Positions 10,092 to 19,285 of a stretch of 64,000 nucleotides of DNA are shown here, piece after piece. Numbering within the stretch: position 1 is the first letter of the stretch; each line of letters opens with the position of its first letter. Below the pieces are notes generated by a model. It did not search any database. It was given only the letters and a program-made list of their open reading frames with translations, and was not told where the DNA came from. This DNA comes from Agrococcus casei LMG 22410 (GTDB lineage Bacteria > Actinomycetota > Actinomycetes > Actinomycetales > Microbacteriaceae): positions 186,001 through 250,000 of the forward strand of contig NZ_FUHU01000026.1 in assembly GCF_900163565.1 (NCBI RefSeq), in the 5' to 3' direction. The translations under genes were made by a program, and so were the position numbers.

Positions 10092-11900
10092 TTGGCCAAG
10101 AATCGCACGCGCGTCGGACGCGCGCTCATTTGGCTGTTCGTGATCGCTGCGGCGGTCGCCGGCCTCAACCTGTATGCAGTTCAGACCGAAGACGGCAGCT
10201 GGAACCCCAAGCTCGCCCTCGACCTCGAGGGCGGCACCCAGATCATGCTGGCGCCGCTCACCGAAGAGGGCACCTCAGTCTCGTCAGAGCAGCTACAGCA
10301 GGCAGTCGGCATCATGCGTCAGCGCGTCAACGCGTCGGGAGTCTCTGAAGCAGAGATCACCACGCAGGGCGGCCAGAACATCGTCGTCTCGATTCCGGGC
10401 ACGCCTGACCAGGCCACTCGCGAGCGACTCATGGCAAGCGCCAAGATGGAGTTCCGTTCCGTGCTCGTCATGGCTGCAGCCGGTCCGGCACAGCAGCCGG
10501 TCGACCCCAGCGCCACCGGCGATCCTGCAGAGACCGATCCTGCTGTGAGTGATCCTGCCCAGAGCGACCCTGCCGAGTCAGAGCCAGCTGAGAGCGGCGA
10601 AGGCGGCGGATCTGAGATCGCCACTGAGACCGAAGAACCGACTGACGAGCCCACTGAGAGCGACCCCGCTCCCAGCGAGCCTGCCGAGCAGCCAGAGCCC
10701 GAGAACCCCTCTGACCCCGCATGGGTGACAGAAGACCTCGCCAATGAGTTCGCGGCATTCACCTGTGACATGGTCGACCGCACGAAGCCCATGCCCTCTG
10801 ACGAGGCTGTCGTCACGTGCGACACCGACAACACGGTCAAGTACATCCTCGGTCCTGTCGAGGTCGAAGGCGCTGATATCGCCGACGCGAACGCCGGTCA
10901 GGTGCCCACGCAGCAGGGCATTCCGACAGGGGAGTGGGCCGTCAACCTCGAGTTCAACGGCGAAGGCTCCGAGGCATTCCACTCCGTCACCCAGCGCATC
11001 ACCTCTCTCGAGCAGCCGCGCAACCAGTTCGCGGTCGTGCTCGACAACACTGTGCTGATCGCACCGCAGTCAAACGTGGTCATCAGCAACGGACAGGCGC
11101 GGATCACAGGTGGCTACACCCAGGAGGGTGCAGAGGCTCTTGCAGACCAGCTGAAGTTCGGTGCGCTGCCCATCGGCTTCCAGGTGCAGTCCGAAGAGAA
11201 CATCTCGCCTCGACTCGGTGAGTCGCAGCTCATGGGCGGCCTCATCGCCGGTCTCATCGGCCTGATCCTCGTCGTCATCTATTCGCTGTTCCAGTACCGA
11301 CTGCTCGGCCTCGTGACGGTGGCGTCACTGGTTGTCGCAGCCGGCCTGACGTATCTCGTGATCACGCTGCTCTCCAGCGTCCAGGGGTACAGACTCTCGC
11401 TTGCCGGGGTCACAGGACTCATGGTCGCGATCGGCATCACTGCCGACTCCTTCATCGTCTACTTCGAACGCGTTCGAGACGAGCTGCGAGACGGCAAGAT
11501 GCTCATCAATGCTGTTGAGTCCGGCTGGCAGCGTGCCGTTCGAACGATTCTGGCCTCAGACGCGATCAACTTCCTCGCGGCTGCAGTGCTGTATCTCCTC
11601 GCGGTCGGAAATGTGCGAGGGTTCGCCTTCACACTGGGCGTGACAACGGTCATCGACTTCGTCGTGGTCGCACTGTTCACGCATCCCGTGCTGCAGATGC
11701 TGGCGCGCACGAAGTTCTTCGGCGGCGGCCACCCCTGGTCAGGCCTGAACCCAGACGCACTCGGTGCCGTCTACCGAGGTCGTGCCCAGTTCCGCAAGCC
11801 GGAGGCCTCGGGCAAGCGGGCCAAGAGCGCCAAGGAAGCCACGCGCAGGCAGACAATAGCCGAACGCAAGAAGGTCTCTGCACAGGAGCGTGAGGACTGA
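10092..11900 (+). CDS. secD: Protein translocase subunit SecD
   Basis: A 602-residue membrane protein of the RND type that uses the proton gradient to help late steps of Sec export. One N-terminal helix (residues 10-30) is followed by a large external domain with LALDLEGGTQIML, then five C-terminal helices with the conserved GITADSFIVYFERVRDE segment. Residues 131-210 form a low-complexity block of repeated DPAxSDPAxS-type units, rich in Pro, Glu, Asp, Ser and Thr, which interrupts the external domain. The start is TTG at 10092, 3 nt after yajC; secF follows 2 nt after the stop. Confidence 0.95.
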   Translation: MAKNRTRVGRALIWLFVIAAAVAGLNLYAVQTEDGSWNPKLALDLEGGTQIMLAPLTEEGTSVSSEQLQQAVGIMRQRVNASGVSEAEITTQGGQNIVVSIPGTPDQATRERLMASAKMEFRSVLVMAAAGPAQQPVDPSATGDPAETDPAVSDPAQSDPAESEPAESGEGGGSEIATETEEPTDEPTESDPAPSEPAEQPEPENPSDPAWVTEDLANEFAAFTCDMVDRTKPMPSDEAVVTCDTDNTVKYILGPVEVEGADIADANAGQVPTQQGIPTGEWAVNLEFNGEGSEAFHSVTQRITSLEQPRNQFAVVLDNTVLIAPQSNVVISNGQARITGGYTQEGAEALADQLKFGALPIGFQVQSEENISPRLGESQLMGGLIAGLIGLILVVIYSLFQYRLLGLVTVASLVVAAGLTYLVITLLSSVQGYRLSLAGVTGLMVAIGITADSFIVYFERVRDELRDGKMLINAVESGWQRAVRTILASDAINFLAAAVLYLLAVGNVRGFAFTLGVTTVIDFVVVALFTHPVLQMLARTKFFGGGHPWSGLNPDALGAVYRGRAQFRKPEASGKRAKSAKEATRRQTIAERKKVSAQERED

Positions 11901-11902
11901 CA

Positions 11903-12880
11903 ATGAGCATCACACAGTTCGGAAACAAGCTCTACACGGGCGAGAAGTCCTATCCGTTCGTCGGCAAGCGCAAGACGTGGTTCACGATCGCAGCGGTCAT
12001 CATGCTGATCTGCATCGTCGGCACACTCGTTCGCGGCGGGTTCCAGCTCGGCATCGAATTCACCGGAGGCAGCGAATTCCGCGTCAGCGGCATCCAGACC
12101 GACGGCGGTCCTGTCGACATCGAGCCGGCAGAGGCGATCCTCGAGCAGCACGTCGACGAGAACGACTACATCGTCTCCAACCTCGGTCAAGACGGCCTGC
12201 GCATTGAGAGCTCGTCCGTAGACGACGACCAGACCAATGCGATCAAGGACCAGATTGCGAGCGAGTACGGAGTCGAGTCCGGCGACGTCACGTCATCGCA
12301 CATCGGGCCCTCGTGGGGCCAGGACGTCTCGAACCAGGGCCTCCGCGCCCTGCTGATCTTCATCGCCCTCGCTGCCTTGGTCATGGCGCTGTACTTCCGC
12401 ACCTGGAAGATGTCAGTCGCTGCGCTCGTCGCGCTCGGGTTCGACATGGTCGTGACCGCCGGTGTCTACGGCATCGTGGGCTTCGAGGTGACTCCGGCAG
12501 CGCTCATCGGATTCCTGACGATCATGGCGTACTCGCTGTACGACACCGTGGTGGTCTTCGACAAGATCCGTGAGAACACGGCCCCTGGCAGCTCCGGAAG
12601 CTACGACGAGAACATCAACCTGGCCGTCAACCAGACCCTGATGCGCTCCATCAACACGAGCGTCGTCGCACTGCTTCCCGTCGCATCCATTCTGTTCATC
12701 GGGGCATTCGTCCTCGGTGCAGGCACGCTGCGCGACATCGCGCTTGCGCTCCTCATCGGAATGTTTGTGGGAACATGGTCGACAATCTTCATCGCAGCGC
12801 CGTTCTATGCTCAGCTTCGAAAGGGCGAGTCCATCGCCACTGAATCCAAGCGCAAGCAGGAGCGCGGGGCGGTGGTCTGA
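11903..12880 (+). CDS. secF: Protein translocase subunit SecF
   Basis: A 325-residue partner of SecD. It has an N-terminal helix, an external domain with LGIEFTGGSEFRV, and five further helices with MAYSLYDTVVVFDKIREN and INTSVVALLPVASI, both typical of SecF. The C-terminus is basic (SKRKQERGAVV). It is encoded 2 nt after secD. A hairpin of 6 bp (12882-12887 with 12892-12897) immediately after its stop may weaken read-through into rel. Confidence 0.96.
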   Translation: MSITQFGNKLYTGEKSYPFVGKRKTWFTIAAVIMLICIVGTLVRGGFQLGIEFTGGSEFRVSGIQTDGGPVDIEPAEAILEQHVDENDYIVSNLGQDGLRIESSSVDDDQTNAIKDQIASEYGVESGDVTSSHIGPSWGQDVSNQGLRALLIFIALAALVMALYFRTWKMSVAALVALGFDMVVTAGVYGIVGFEVTPAALIGFLTIMAYSLYDTVVVFDKIRENTAPGSSGSYDENINLAVNQTLMRSINTSVVALLPVASILFIGAFVLGAGTLRDIALALLIGMFVGTWSTIFIAAPFYAQLRKGESIATESKRKQERGAVV

Positions 12881-12881
12881 C

Positions 12882-12897
12882 GCTCGCATCTGCGAGC
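12882..12897 (+). terminator. Small hairpin between secF and rel
   Basis: GCTCGC and GCGAGC pair around the 4-nt loop ATCT right after the secF stop. It is short and has no U-tract, so it may be an attenuating or mRNA-stabilising hairpin rather than a full terminator. Confidence 0.3.
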
Positions 12898-12923
12898 ATC
12901 CAACGCTTCAACAGGGAGGTGCA

Positions 12924-15152
12924 GTGAGCGACACGTCGAATGCGACCGGTGGGTTCCGCACGCTCCTGCCCTTCCTGTTCTCGCGTTCGAGCCGTGCAGG
13001 CGCCATCGACGCCCTGATCAAGACGGTCAAACAGCACCAGCCGAAGGCGGATGTGGGGCTCATCCAGAGAGCCTTCATCCTCGCTGAGCGCGCACACGAG
13101 GGTCAGTTTCGCAAGAGCGGCGAGCCGTACATCAGCCACCCTGTCGCGGTCGCGCAGATCCTTGCGGATCTCGGCATCGGCGCCGTGACGATCGCAGCGG
13201 CCCTGCTCCATGACACGGTGGAGGACACCGACTACACCCTCGACCAGTGTCGTGACGACTTCGGCGACGAGATCGCCATGCTCGTCGACGGCGTCACGAA
13301 GCTCGACAAGCTCAAGTACGGTGAGTCTGCGCAGGCCGAGACCGTTCGCAAGATGATCGTCGCGATGTCGAAAGACATCCGTGTGCTGGTCATCAAGCTC
13401 GCCGACCGTCTGCACAATGCCAGAACCTGGGGCTTCGTGACCGGCGAGAGCGCCAAGCGCAAGGCCCGCGAGACGCTCGAGATCTATGCTCCTCTGGCGC
13501 ATCGCCTCGGCATCCAGACCATCAAGACCGAACTCGAAGACCTCTCCTTCGCCGTGCTGCAGCCCAAGGTCTACGTCGAAGTCAAGAACCTCGTCGAAGC
13601 CCGGGCGCCGCAGCGTGACGACTACATGAACATCGTCCTGCAGCAGCTCACCGACGACCTGCGCGAGTCGAAGATCAAGGGCCGAGTCGCCGGGCGTCCG
13701 AAGCAGTACTACTCGATCTACCAGAAGATGCGAACCCGAGGCCATGAGTTCAGCGACATCTACGACCTCGTGGGCGTCCGCGTGATCGTGAACACCGTGC
13801 GTGACTGCTACGCCGTGCTCGGCGCTGTGCATGCGCGATGGCGTCCCATGCCGGGCCGCATGAAGGACTACATCGCAACACCCAAGTACAACCTGTACCA
13901 GTCGCTGCACACGACCGTCATCGGGCCGGGCGGCCGCCACGTCGAGATCCAGATCCGCACCGAGGACATGCACCGCAGAGCTGAGCTCGGCGTCGCAGCA
14001 CACTGGAAGTACAAGCAGGGCACGCACAGCGATGTCGGCAACCAGGACATGGCGTGGCTCGCGCACATCAACGACTGGCAGAAGGAGACCGACGACCCGA
14101 GCGAGTTCCTCGACTCGCTGCGCTATGAGATCGGAGCGAAGGAGCTCTACGTCTACACGCCGAAGGGCAAGGTCGTTGGGCTGCCGGCTGAGGCGACGCC
14201 TGTCGACTTCGCGTATGCGGTGCACACCGAGGTGGGCCACCGCACGATGGGGTCGAAGGTCAACGGCAGGCTCGTGCCGCTCGACACACAGCTGGTCACC
14301 GGCGACGTCATCGAGATCTACACGTCGAAGAACCCCGACGCCGGCCCCAGCAAGGACTGGCAGAACTTCGTCAAGAGCGCTCGAGCCCGCAACAAGATCC
14401 GGCAGTGGTTCACGCGTGAGCGTCGTGATGAAGCCGTCGAGGTCGGTCGCGACGCCATCGCGAAGGCGATGCGCCGCCACAACCTGCCGCTGCAGAAGCT
14501 GATGACAGGCGAGAGCCTGCAGGAAGTCGCTGCGACTCTGCGCTACGAAGACGTTACGGCCCTCTACGCGGCCGTCGGCGAGGGCCACGTGTCGAGCCAG
14601 TCGGTGCTCGAGAAGGTGCTTGCGTCGCTCGGAGTGGACGACGAGCAGGACACCGACGTCGTCCAGACCCCTCCCACAACGCACACCCAGCCAGTGAGCT
14701 CGAACTCCGGCGTGCTCGTGCGCGGCGCCCCCGACATCCTCGTCAAGCTCGCAAAGTGCTGTGCGCCCGTGCCAGGCGACGACATCGTGGGCTTCGTCAC
14801 CCGCGGCCAGGGCGTCAGCGTGCACCAGCGCCAGTGCCCGAATGTCGGCTCGCTCTTCGACCAGCCGGACCGCATGATCGAGGTCGCCTGGTCTGACAAC
14901 CTCGGCGGCCTGTTCCTCGTCAACATCCAGGTCGAGGCACTCGATCGCTCTGGCCTGCTCTCAGACGTCACGAAGTCACTCACCGAATACCACGTGAACA
15001 TCCTCTCGGCGAGCGTGCAGACCGGCAACGACCGTCTGGCGATCTCGCGCTTCAGCTTCGAGATCGGCGACATCACCCACCTTGACAGTGTGCTGAACGC
15101 CGTGCGCCGCATCGAAGGCGTCTACGACGTCTATCGAGTCACGCCGGGCTAG
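12924..15152 (+). CDS. rel: Bifunctional (p)ppGpp synthetase/hydrolase Rel
   Basis: A 742-residue stringent-response enzyme that makes and degrades (p)ppGpp in response to amino-acid starvation. Domains in order are an HD hydrolase (HPVAVAQIL and HDTVEDT, so the hydrolase site looks intact), the synthetase domain (GRPKQYYSIYQKM, DIYDLVGVRVIV), TGS (ELYVYTPKGKVVGLP), a Cys-containing conserved region (KLAKCCAPVPGDDIVGFVTRG) and a C-terminal ACT domain (LLSDVTKSLTEYHVNI). The GTG start is preceded by GGGAGG at a good distance; an in-frame upstream extension lies inside secF. Confidence 0.96.
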   Translation: MSDTSNATGGFRTLLPFLFSRSSRAGAIDALIKTVKQHQPKADVGLIQRAFILAERAHEGQFRKSGEPYISHPVAVAQILADLGIGAVTIAAALLHDTVEDTDYTLDQCRDDFGDEIAMLVDGVTKLDKLKYGESAQAETVRKMIVAMSKDIRVLVIKLADRLHNARTWGFVTGESAKRKARETLEIYAPLAHRLGIQTIKTELEDLSFAVLQPKVYVEVKNLVEARAPQRDDYMNIVLQQLTDDLRESKIKGRVAGRPKQYYSIYQKMRTRGHEFSDIYDLVGVRVIVNTVRDCYAVLGAVHARWRPMPGRMKDYIATPKYNLYQSLHTTVIGPGGRHVEIQIRTEDMHRRAELGVAAHWKYKQGTHSDVGNQDMAWLAHINDWQKETDDPSEFLDSLRYEIGAKELYVYTPKGKVVGLPAEATPVDFAYAVHTEVGHRTMGSKVNGRLVPLDTQLVTGDVIEIYTSKNPDAGPSKDWQNFVKSARARNKIRQWFTRERRDEAVEVGRDAIAKAMRRHNLPLQKLMTGESLQEVAATLRYEDVTALYAAVGEGHVSSQSVLEKVLASLGVDDEQDTDVVQTPPTTHTQPVSSNSGVLVRGAPDILVKLAKCCAPVPGDDIVGFVTRGQGVSVHQRQCPNVGSLFDQPDRMIEVAWSDNLGGLFLVNIQVEALDRSGLLSDVTKSLTEYHVNILSASVQTGNDRLAISRFSFEIGDITHLDSVLNAVRRIEGVYDVYRVTPG

Positions 15153-15161
15153 CCTGCGCCG

Positions 15162-15605
15162 TCACGGGCGGTCAGCAGAACACCGCTCTGCCATGAGCAG
15201 CCTCGCCGCCCACTCGTCGTCAGCGTCACACGCGCTGCCTGCCAGGAGCGCGGCCGCAGTCTTCTCGCGAGTCAGCACGCGCATCCCGCCGATCCACATC
15301 GTGTCGTCGTCGATGTGCAGGTCTTCACGACGGATGCGCAGGCGCGGGTCTGTGCGTCGCACAGGGCGAACATGCGCGCGCACCAGCACGTCGAGCATTC
15401 TTGGCAGCGCAGCGCAGCCATGAACCCAGGCAGCCGCATGTCCTGCGAGCACATGGGTGTGCGGAATCGTGAGCATGAGCGATCGGACGCGTGACTCCGG
15501 CGTCGTCACCGACAGGGCGTGCACGAACGTGTCGCCGAGGGGGACGACTTCGCCGTCAAGGCGCATGGCAGACAGTTCGGCAGTGGACAGGCTCATGGAA
15601 AGCAC
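15162..15605 (-). CDS. AbiEi-antitoxin-like hypothetical protein, 147 aa
   Basis: The sequence resembles the C-terminal half of actinobacterial proteins annotated as type IV toxin-antitoxin AbiEi-family antitoxins. The features are THVLAGHAAAWVHGCAALP, a series of basic and acidic residues around RRTDPRLRIRREDL, and WIGGMRVLTREKTAAALL, which looks like the conserved gvrVtsp.RTalDla pattern. There is no N-terminal winged helix and no AbiEii-type nucleotidyltransferase next to it. It may be a remnant or an independent small regulator. The start is either GTG at 15605 or ATG at 15596. The 3' end lies 9 nt from the end of rel, so the two genes converge. Confidence 0.55.
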   Translation of the reverse strand: MLSMSLSTAELSAMRLDGEVVPLGDTFVHALSVTTPESRVRSLMLTIPHTHVLAGHAAAWVHGCAALPRMLDVLVRAHVRPVRRTDPRLRIRREDLHIDDDTMWIGGMRVLTREKTAAALLAGSACDADDEWAARLLMAERCSADRP

Positions 15606-15693
15606 TATGCGCCATGCACAGTCGCCGTGTCGAGCCGATCGATCTGCCTGTGGACAACCTGTCCTGTGAGGAGCAGGCTGCGCCTACAGGACG

Positions 15694-16917
15694 TCAGCCT
15701 GCTTTGCGCGCGACCTCAAGCCACTGACGCTTCGTAGCGAGCTCGTCTTCAAGCTGCTTGACCTTCTTCGCGTCGGATCCTGCCGCACCGATGTCGGCCT
15801 CGAGCTTCTCGATCGACTCCTCGAGCTGGCCTGCGAGGCCCTCTGAGCGAGCCTTGCGCTCTGGATTCGTCGAGTCCCAGTGCTTCTCGTCGAGCTGCTT
15901 CACGTGCGTCTCGATGCGGCGCAGACCGTCTTCCATGTCGCGGATGCTGGCACGGGGGACATGGCCGACCTCATCCCACTGCTTCTGGATGCCGCGAAGC
16001 GCGTTGCGAGCGGCGACCCGATCGGTGATCTTGAGGATGGGCTGTGCCTCTTCGAGCAGAGCTTGCTTCGCGACGAGGTTCTCGGTGTAGGCGGCGTCTT
16101 CGACTGCCTGCTGCTCGGCCTTGGCTCCGTAGAGCACATCACCGGCGGCCTTGAACTCGGCCCAGAGCGCGTCGTCGACCTTGCGGCCGGCACGACCGGC
16201 TGCCTTCCAGCTGTCGAGGAGGCGGCGGTACTCGCCGATGCCGTCGGCACCCTTGGGGGCAAGCGCGTTGGCGCTCTCGATGAGCCGCTGCTTCTCCTGC
16301 TTGGCCTCGCGGTGCTGACCGTCGAGCTTTGAGAAGAACTCGCGCCTCGCGCTCTCAAGCGTGTTGCGTGCCGCGCGGAAGCGCTTCCAGAAGGCATCAT
16401 TCTGCGACTTGGGCAGACGGGGCCCTGCGGCCTGGTGTGCCTTCCATTTCGCGAAGAGCTCGTCGATCTCTGCCGAGACCTGCTTCCACTGCACATTGCT
16501 GAGGTCACGCGCCGCGATCTTCTCGGCCTCGACCACGATCGACTCGCGCTCGGCGATGGCTGCGTCAAGCTTCTCCTGCTGCTCTGCACGCTGCTGCTGC
16601 GAGAGCTCGTCAGTGCGACCGACGACTGCATCGATGCGAGCGCGGAGGCTGACGAAGTCGCCGACTGCTCGTCCTTCATCGGCCTGCTGCTTCAGCGCTG
16701 CGGCCGACTTGGTGACGTCTGACGCGTTGGCGCCCGAGCGCACTCGCTGCTCGAGCAGGCGAACCTGGCCCTCGAGGTCTGCGAACTTGCGCTCGAAGAG
16801 GGCAAGAGCCTCTTCATGGGTTCCGTCTGGGTACTGGCCTACTTCGTGCCAGTCTTCGCCGATCTTGACGAAAACGGTTCCGCTCTCGTCAACTCTGCCG
16901 AATGGGTGCTCAGTCAT
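15694..16917 (-). CDS. DUF349 domain-containing coiled-coil protein
   Basis: A 407-residue, strongly charged, mostly alpha-helical protein with repeated DUF349 units. Each has a W-x(n)-G-x-x-P or D-x-x-LW-x-x-F-x-x-A pattern, for example AFWKRFRAARNTL and ALWAEFKAAGDVLY. The N-terminus FGRVDESGTVFVKIGEDWHEVGQYPDG is conserved in the actinobacterial group. Its function is unknown. The start at 16917 is preceded on the minus strand by AAGGGAAG, and a TAGGCT -10 element lies at 16949-16954. Read-through from the upstream cyclophilin gene is possible. Confidence 0.88.
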   Translation of the reverse strand: MTEHPFGRVDESGTVFVKIGEDWHEVGQYPDGTHEEALALFERKFADLEGQVRLLEQRVRSGANASDVTKSAAALKQQADEGRAVGDFVSLRARIDAVVGRTDELSQQQRAEQQEKLDAAIAERESIVVEAEKIAARDLSNVQWKQVSAEIDELFAKWKAHQAAGPRLPKSQNDAFWKRFRAARNTLESARREFFSKLDGQHREAKQEKQRLIESANALAPKGADGIGEYRRLLDSWKAAGRAGRKVDDALWAEFKAAGDVLYGAKAEQQAVEDAAYTENLVAKQALLEEAQPILKITDRVAARNALRGIQKQWDEVGHVPRASIRDMEDGLRRIETHVKQLDEKHWDSTNPERKARSEGLAGQLEESIEKLEADIGAAGSDAKKVKQLEDELATKRQWLEVARKAG

Positions 16918-16948
16918 GGACTTCCCTTGTGTGCTGTGAACGCAGTCA

Positions 16949-16954
16949 AGCCTA
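16949..16954 (-). promoter_or_regulatory. -10 element of the DUF349 gene
   Basis: TAGGCT on the minus strand lies 31 nt before the ATG and gives a short leader with a Shine-Dalgarno. It is the same hexamer used before rarA and the 5985 gene. Confidence 0.35.
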
Positions 16955-16964
16955 CCCGTGTGGG

Positions 16965-17759
16965 TCACTCGACGATGAACGACTCTATGGATACTGGCTC
17001 AACGGGGGTTCCGTCAGGAGCGTCGCCTTCGACTCCGAGCGAGACGACGTCGTCCTTGAGCTGGTCGAGGCCGCCGGTCACTTGGCCGATGACGGTGTAG
17101 CCGCCTGCAGCGTCGCTGGGGATCGAGGTGTCGCCGTAGACGATGAAGAACTGGTAGCCGTTGGAGTTGGCATTGCCCGACTGACGAGCCATGGCGATCG
17201 TGCCTGCCGCGTATGCGTCGTCTTCGGGAGCATTCTCGATCGGACCGTACTGGAAGGCGGGCTCGCCCATGCCGTCGCCGCCCTTGGAGCCGCACTGCAG
17301 CAGCTCGAAGCCCGGTGACGTGGTCATGCGGTGGCAGACCTTGCCGTCGTAGTAGCCGTCCTGCGCGCTCTTGACTACGGCAGACACTGCCTGCGGAGCC
17401 GCTGCGCCGTCGAGCTCGACAGCGAGTTCGACGCCGTTCACGACCATGGTGCCGGTCCAGGTGCGGTCCTCGGCGTACGACGGATCCGGCACAGCGTCGG
17501 TGCGCGTGCCATCGGTTGCCGTGGGCTCTGTCGAGCCTGTCTCGGTGGGCTGCGTCGTCTGCGACTCTGATGCATCGACGTCGGCGTCGTGCTGAGAGTT
17601 GTAGGCGAGCGTGGCTGCGGTGCCGAGTCCGCCCGCGACCACGACTGCGATCACGGCGATGATGTTGTCGCGACGGCGACGGGAGCGCTTGTGCTCGTGC
17701 ACGGTCTGACGCGCCTGATAGTCGCGCACGCGACGGCGCTGTTCCTTTGACGATGCCAC
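16965..17759 (-). CDS. Membrane-anchored cyclophilin-type peptidylprolyl isomerase
   Basis: A 264-residue protein. It has a very basic cytoplasmic N-terminus ([11 protein letters not shown]...KRSRRRRD), one transmembrane helix at about residues 32-52, a Thr/Ser/Pro-rich linker to about residue 93, and a cyclophilin domain outside the cell. The domain shows [30 protein letters not shown] and [12 protein letters not shown], which match the cyclophilin core. It probably catalyses proline isomerisation in exported proteins. The ATG is preceded by AAGGAG, and a TAGGCT element lies at 17787-17792, back to back with the rarA promoter. Confidence 0.93.
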   Translation of the reverse strand: MASSKEQRRRVRDYQARQTVHEHKRSRRRRDNIIAVIAVVVAGGLGTAATLAYNSQHDADVDASESQTTQPTETGSTEPTATDGTRTDAVPDPSYAEDRTWTGTMVVNGVELAVELDGAAAPQAVSAVVKSAQDGYYDGKVCHRMTTSPGFELLQCGSKGGDGMGEPAFQYGPIENAPEDDAYAAGTIAMARQSGNANSNGYQFFIVYGDTSIPSDAAGGYTVIGQVTGGLDQLKDDVVSLGVEGDAPDGTPVEPVSIESFIVE

Positions 17760-17786
17760 TGCAGTGGGCTCCTTCCGATTCCGGCA

Positions 17787-17836
17787 AGCCTATCGGCCGC
17801 CGCAGCAATTATGCGCCACTCTGCGTCGCTTAGGCT
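17787..17836. promoter_or_regulatory. Divergent promoter region cyclophilin/rarA
   Basis: Two TAGGCT hexamers point away from each other: 17792-17787 on the minus strand for the cyclophilin and 17831-17836 on the plus strand for rarA. The plus-strand element ends 7 nt before the rarA ATG, predicting a leaderless rarA mRNA. The minus-strand element gives a leader of about 20 nt with a Shine-Dalgarno. Confidence 0.45.
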
Positions 17837-17843
17837 GGATGAC

Positions 17844-19163
17844 ATGAGCTTCTCGTCGTCTGCGCCCGCGGCACCCCTCGCGGTGCGGATGCGACCGACG
17901 AGTCTGGACGAGGTCGTGGGACAGGGTCATCTGCTCTCGCCGGGCTCCGCCCTCCGCAACCTCGCCGGAGGCACATCCTCGTCGAGCCAGTCCGTCATAC
18001 TGTGGGGCCCTCCCGGCACAGGCAAGACGACGCTCGCCCAGGCCATCGCGCAGTCGTCAGAGCGACGGTTCGTCGAGCTCTCCGCCGTGACCGCGGGCGT
18101 GAAGGACGTTCGCCAGGTGATGGAGGAGGCCCTGAACCAGCGCGACCTCTTCTCGAACGGCACCGTGCTCTTCCTCGACGAGATCCACAGATTCACGAAG
18201 GCGCAGCAGGATGCGCTGCTGCCGGGCGTCGAGAACGGCTGGGTCACGCTGATAGCGGCGACGACCGAGAACCCGTCGTTCAGCATCATCACCCCGCTCC
18301 TGTCGCGTTCGCTGCTGCTGACGCTTCGACCGCTGGAAGACGACGATCTGGTCACGCTCCTCGAGCGGGCGCTGAGCGATCAGCGGGGCTTCGACGGCTC
18401 CGTCGCGCTCGACGACGACGCGCGAGCTGCGATCGTGCGCCTCTCACAGGGGGACGCCCGCCGAGCGCTCACGACACTGGAGGCTGCGGCACAGGCCGCA
18501 AGGGCCGCATCCGACGACGAACCCCGTGTGACTGCCGACATCGTCGCCAGCAGCGTCGACCGCGCGCTGCTCCGCTACGACCGCGCGGGCGACGAGCACT
18601 ACGACGTGATCAGCGCGTTCATCAAGTCTGTGCGCGGCTCCGACCCGGATGCCGCGCTGCACTACCTGGCACGCATGATCGAGGCGGGCGAAGACCCTCG
18701 CTTCATCGCCCGGCGCCTGATCGTGTCGGCGAGCGAGGACATCGGCATGGCGGACCCCCAGGGCCTGGTCATCGCAGTCGCCGCAGCCGACGCGGTGCAG
18801 CTGATCGGCATGCCCGAGGGACGCATCCCGCTGGCCGAGGCCACGGTCTATCTGGCCACCGCACCGAAGTCCGATCGCTCATACAAGGGGATCGGCCAGG
18901 CGCAGGTCGACGTCCGAGCCGGCCGCATCGGCGCCGTGCCGCTGCACCTTCGCGATGCGCACTACGCCGGCGCGAAGCGGCTCGGTCACGGCAAGGGCTA
19001 CCGGCACGCGCACGACGCCCCGCACAGCGTGCCCACGCAGCAGCATCTGCCCGATGAGCTGGTCGGAACCGAGTACTACACGCCGACCCAGAACGGGTAC
19101 GAACGCGAGATCACTGCACGGCTCGCGAAGATCCGTGCGATCCTCCGGGGAGACCAGCGCTGA
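17844..19163 (+). CDS. rarA: Replication-associated recombination ATPase RarA
   Basis: AAA+ ATPase of the RarA/MgsA/WRNIP1 family, 439 residues, acting at stalled replication forks. Walker A is GPPGTGKTT near residue 57, Walker B is LFLDEIHRF, followed by the sensor region [18 protein letters not shown]. The C-terminal family-specific domain contains [16 protein letters not shown] and [10 protein letters not shown], and the end has [12 protein letters not shown] 17844 follows a TAGGCT promoter element by 7 nt. Confidence 0.95.
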   Translation: MSFSSSAPAAPLAVRMRPTSLDEVVGQGHLLSPGSALRNLAGGTSSSSQSVILWGPPGTGKTTLAQAIAQSSERRFVELSAVTAGVKDVRQVMEEALNQRDLFSNGTVLFLDEIHRFTKAQQDALLPGVENGWVTLIAATTENPSFSIITPLLSRSLLLTLRPLEDDDLVTLLERALSDQRGFDGSVALDDDARAAIVRLSQGDARRALTTLEAAAQAARAASDDEPRVTADIVASSVDRALLRYDRAGDEHYDVISAFIKSVRGSDPDAALHYLARMIEAGEDPRFIARRLIVSASEDIGMADPQGLVIAVAAADAVQLIGMPEGRIPLAEATVYLATAPKSDRSYKGIGQAQVDVRAGRIGAVPLHLRDAHYAGAKRLGHGKGYRHAHDAPHSVPTQQHLPDELVGTEYYTPTQNGYEREITARLAKIRAILRGDQR

Positions 19164-19180
19164 ATCGGCCCGACTTCTGG

Positions 19181-19259
19181 TAGCCTGGGAGACTGTGTGC
19201 GATCCCGCATGCAATCCATCATGTCTCCTTTGGCCTTCTCGGCCAGCCGCTCACGCGGC
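19181..19259 (+). promoter_or_regulatory. rpsD promoter and structured leader
   Basis: TAGCCT at 19181-19186 is a likely -10 box, which gives an mRNA leader of about 90 nt. The leader holds two adjacent 5-bp hairpins, TGGCC/GGCCA (19231-19245) and GCCGC/GCGGC (19246-19259), about 26 nt before the start codon. Ribosomal protein S4 controls its own mRNA in other bacteria; whether it does so here is inference. Confidence 0.35.
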
Positions 19260-19285
19260 AGACTGCAATCAGCAGAGGAAGTTAT

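Noticed and set aside
10482-10721. CRISPR-like or tandem DNA repeat array
   Set aside because: The repeated GACCCTGCC-type units are irregular, have no spacers and stay in frame within secD, so they encode a low-complexity protein segment.
12789-14825. 678-codon open frame on the minus strand opposite rel
   Set aside because: It is the codon-position mirror of a GC-rich gene. The translation has shadow-like composition (long runs rich in His, Val, Asp, Arg) and no domain, while rel on the plus strand is unmistakable.
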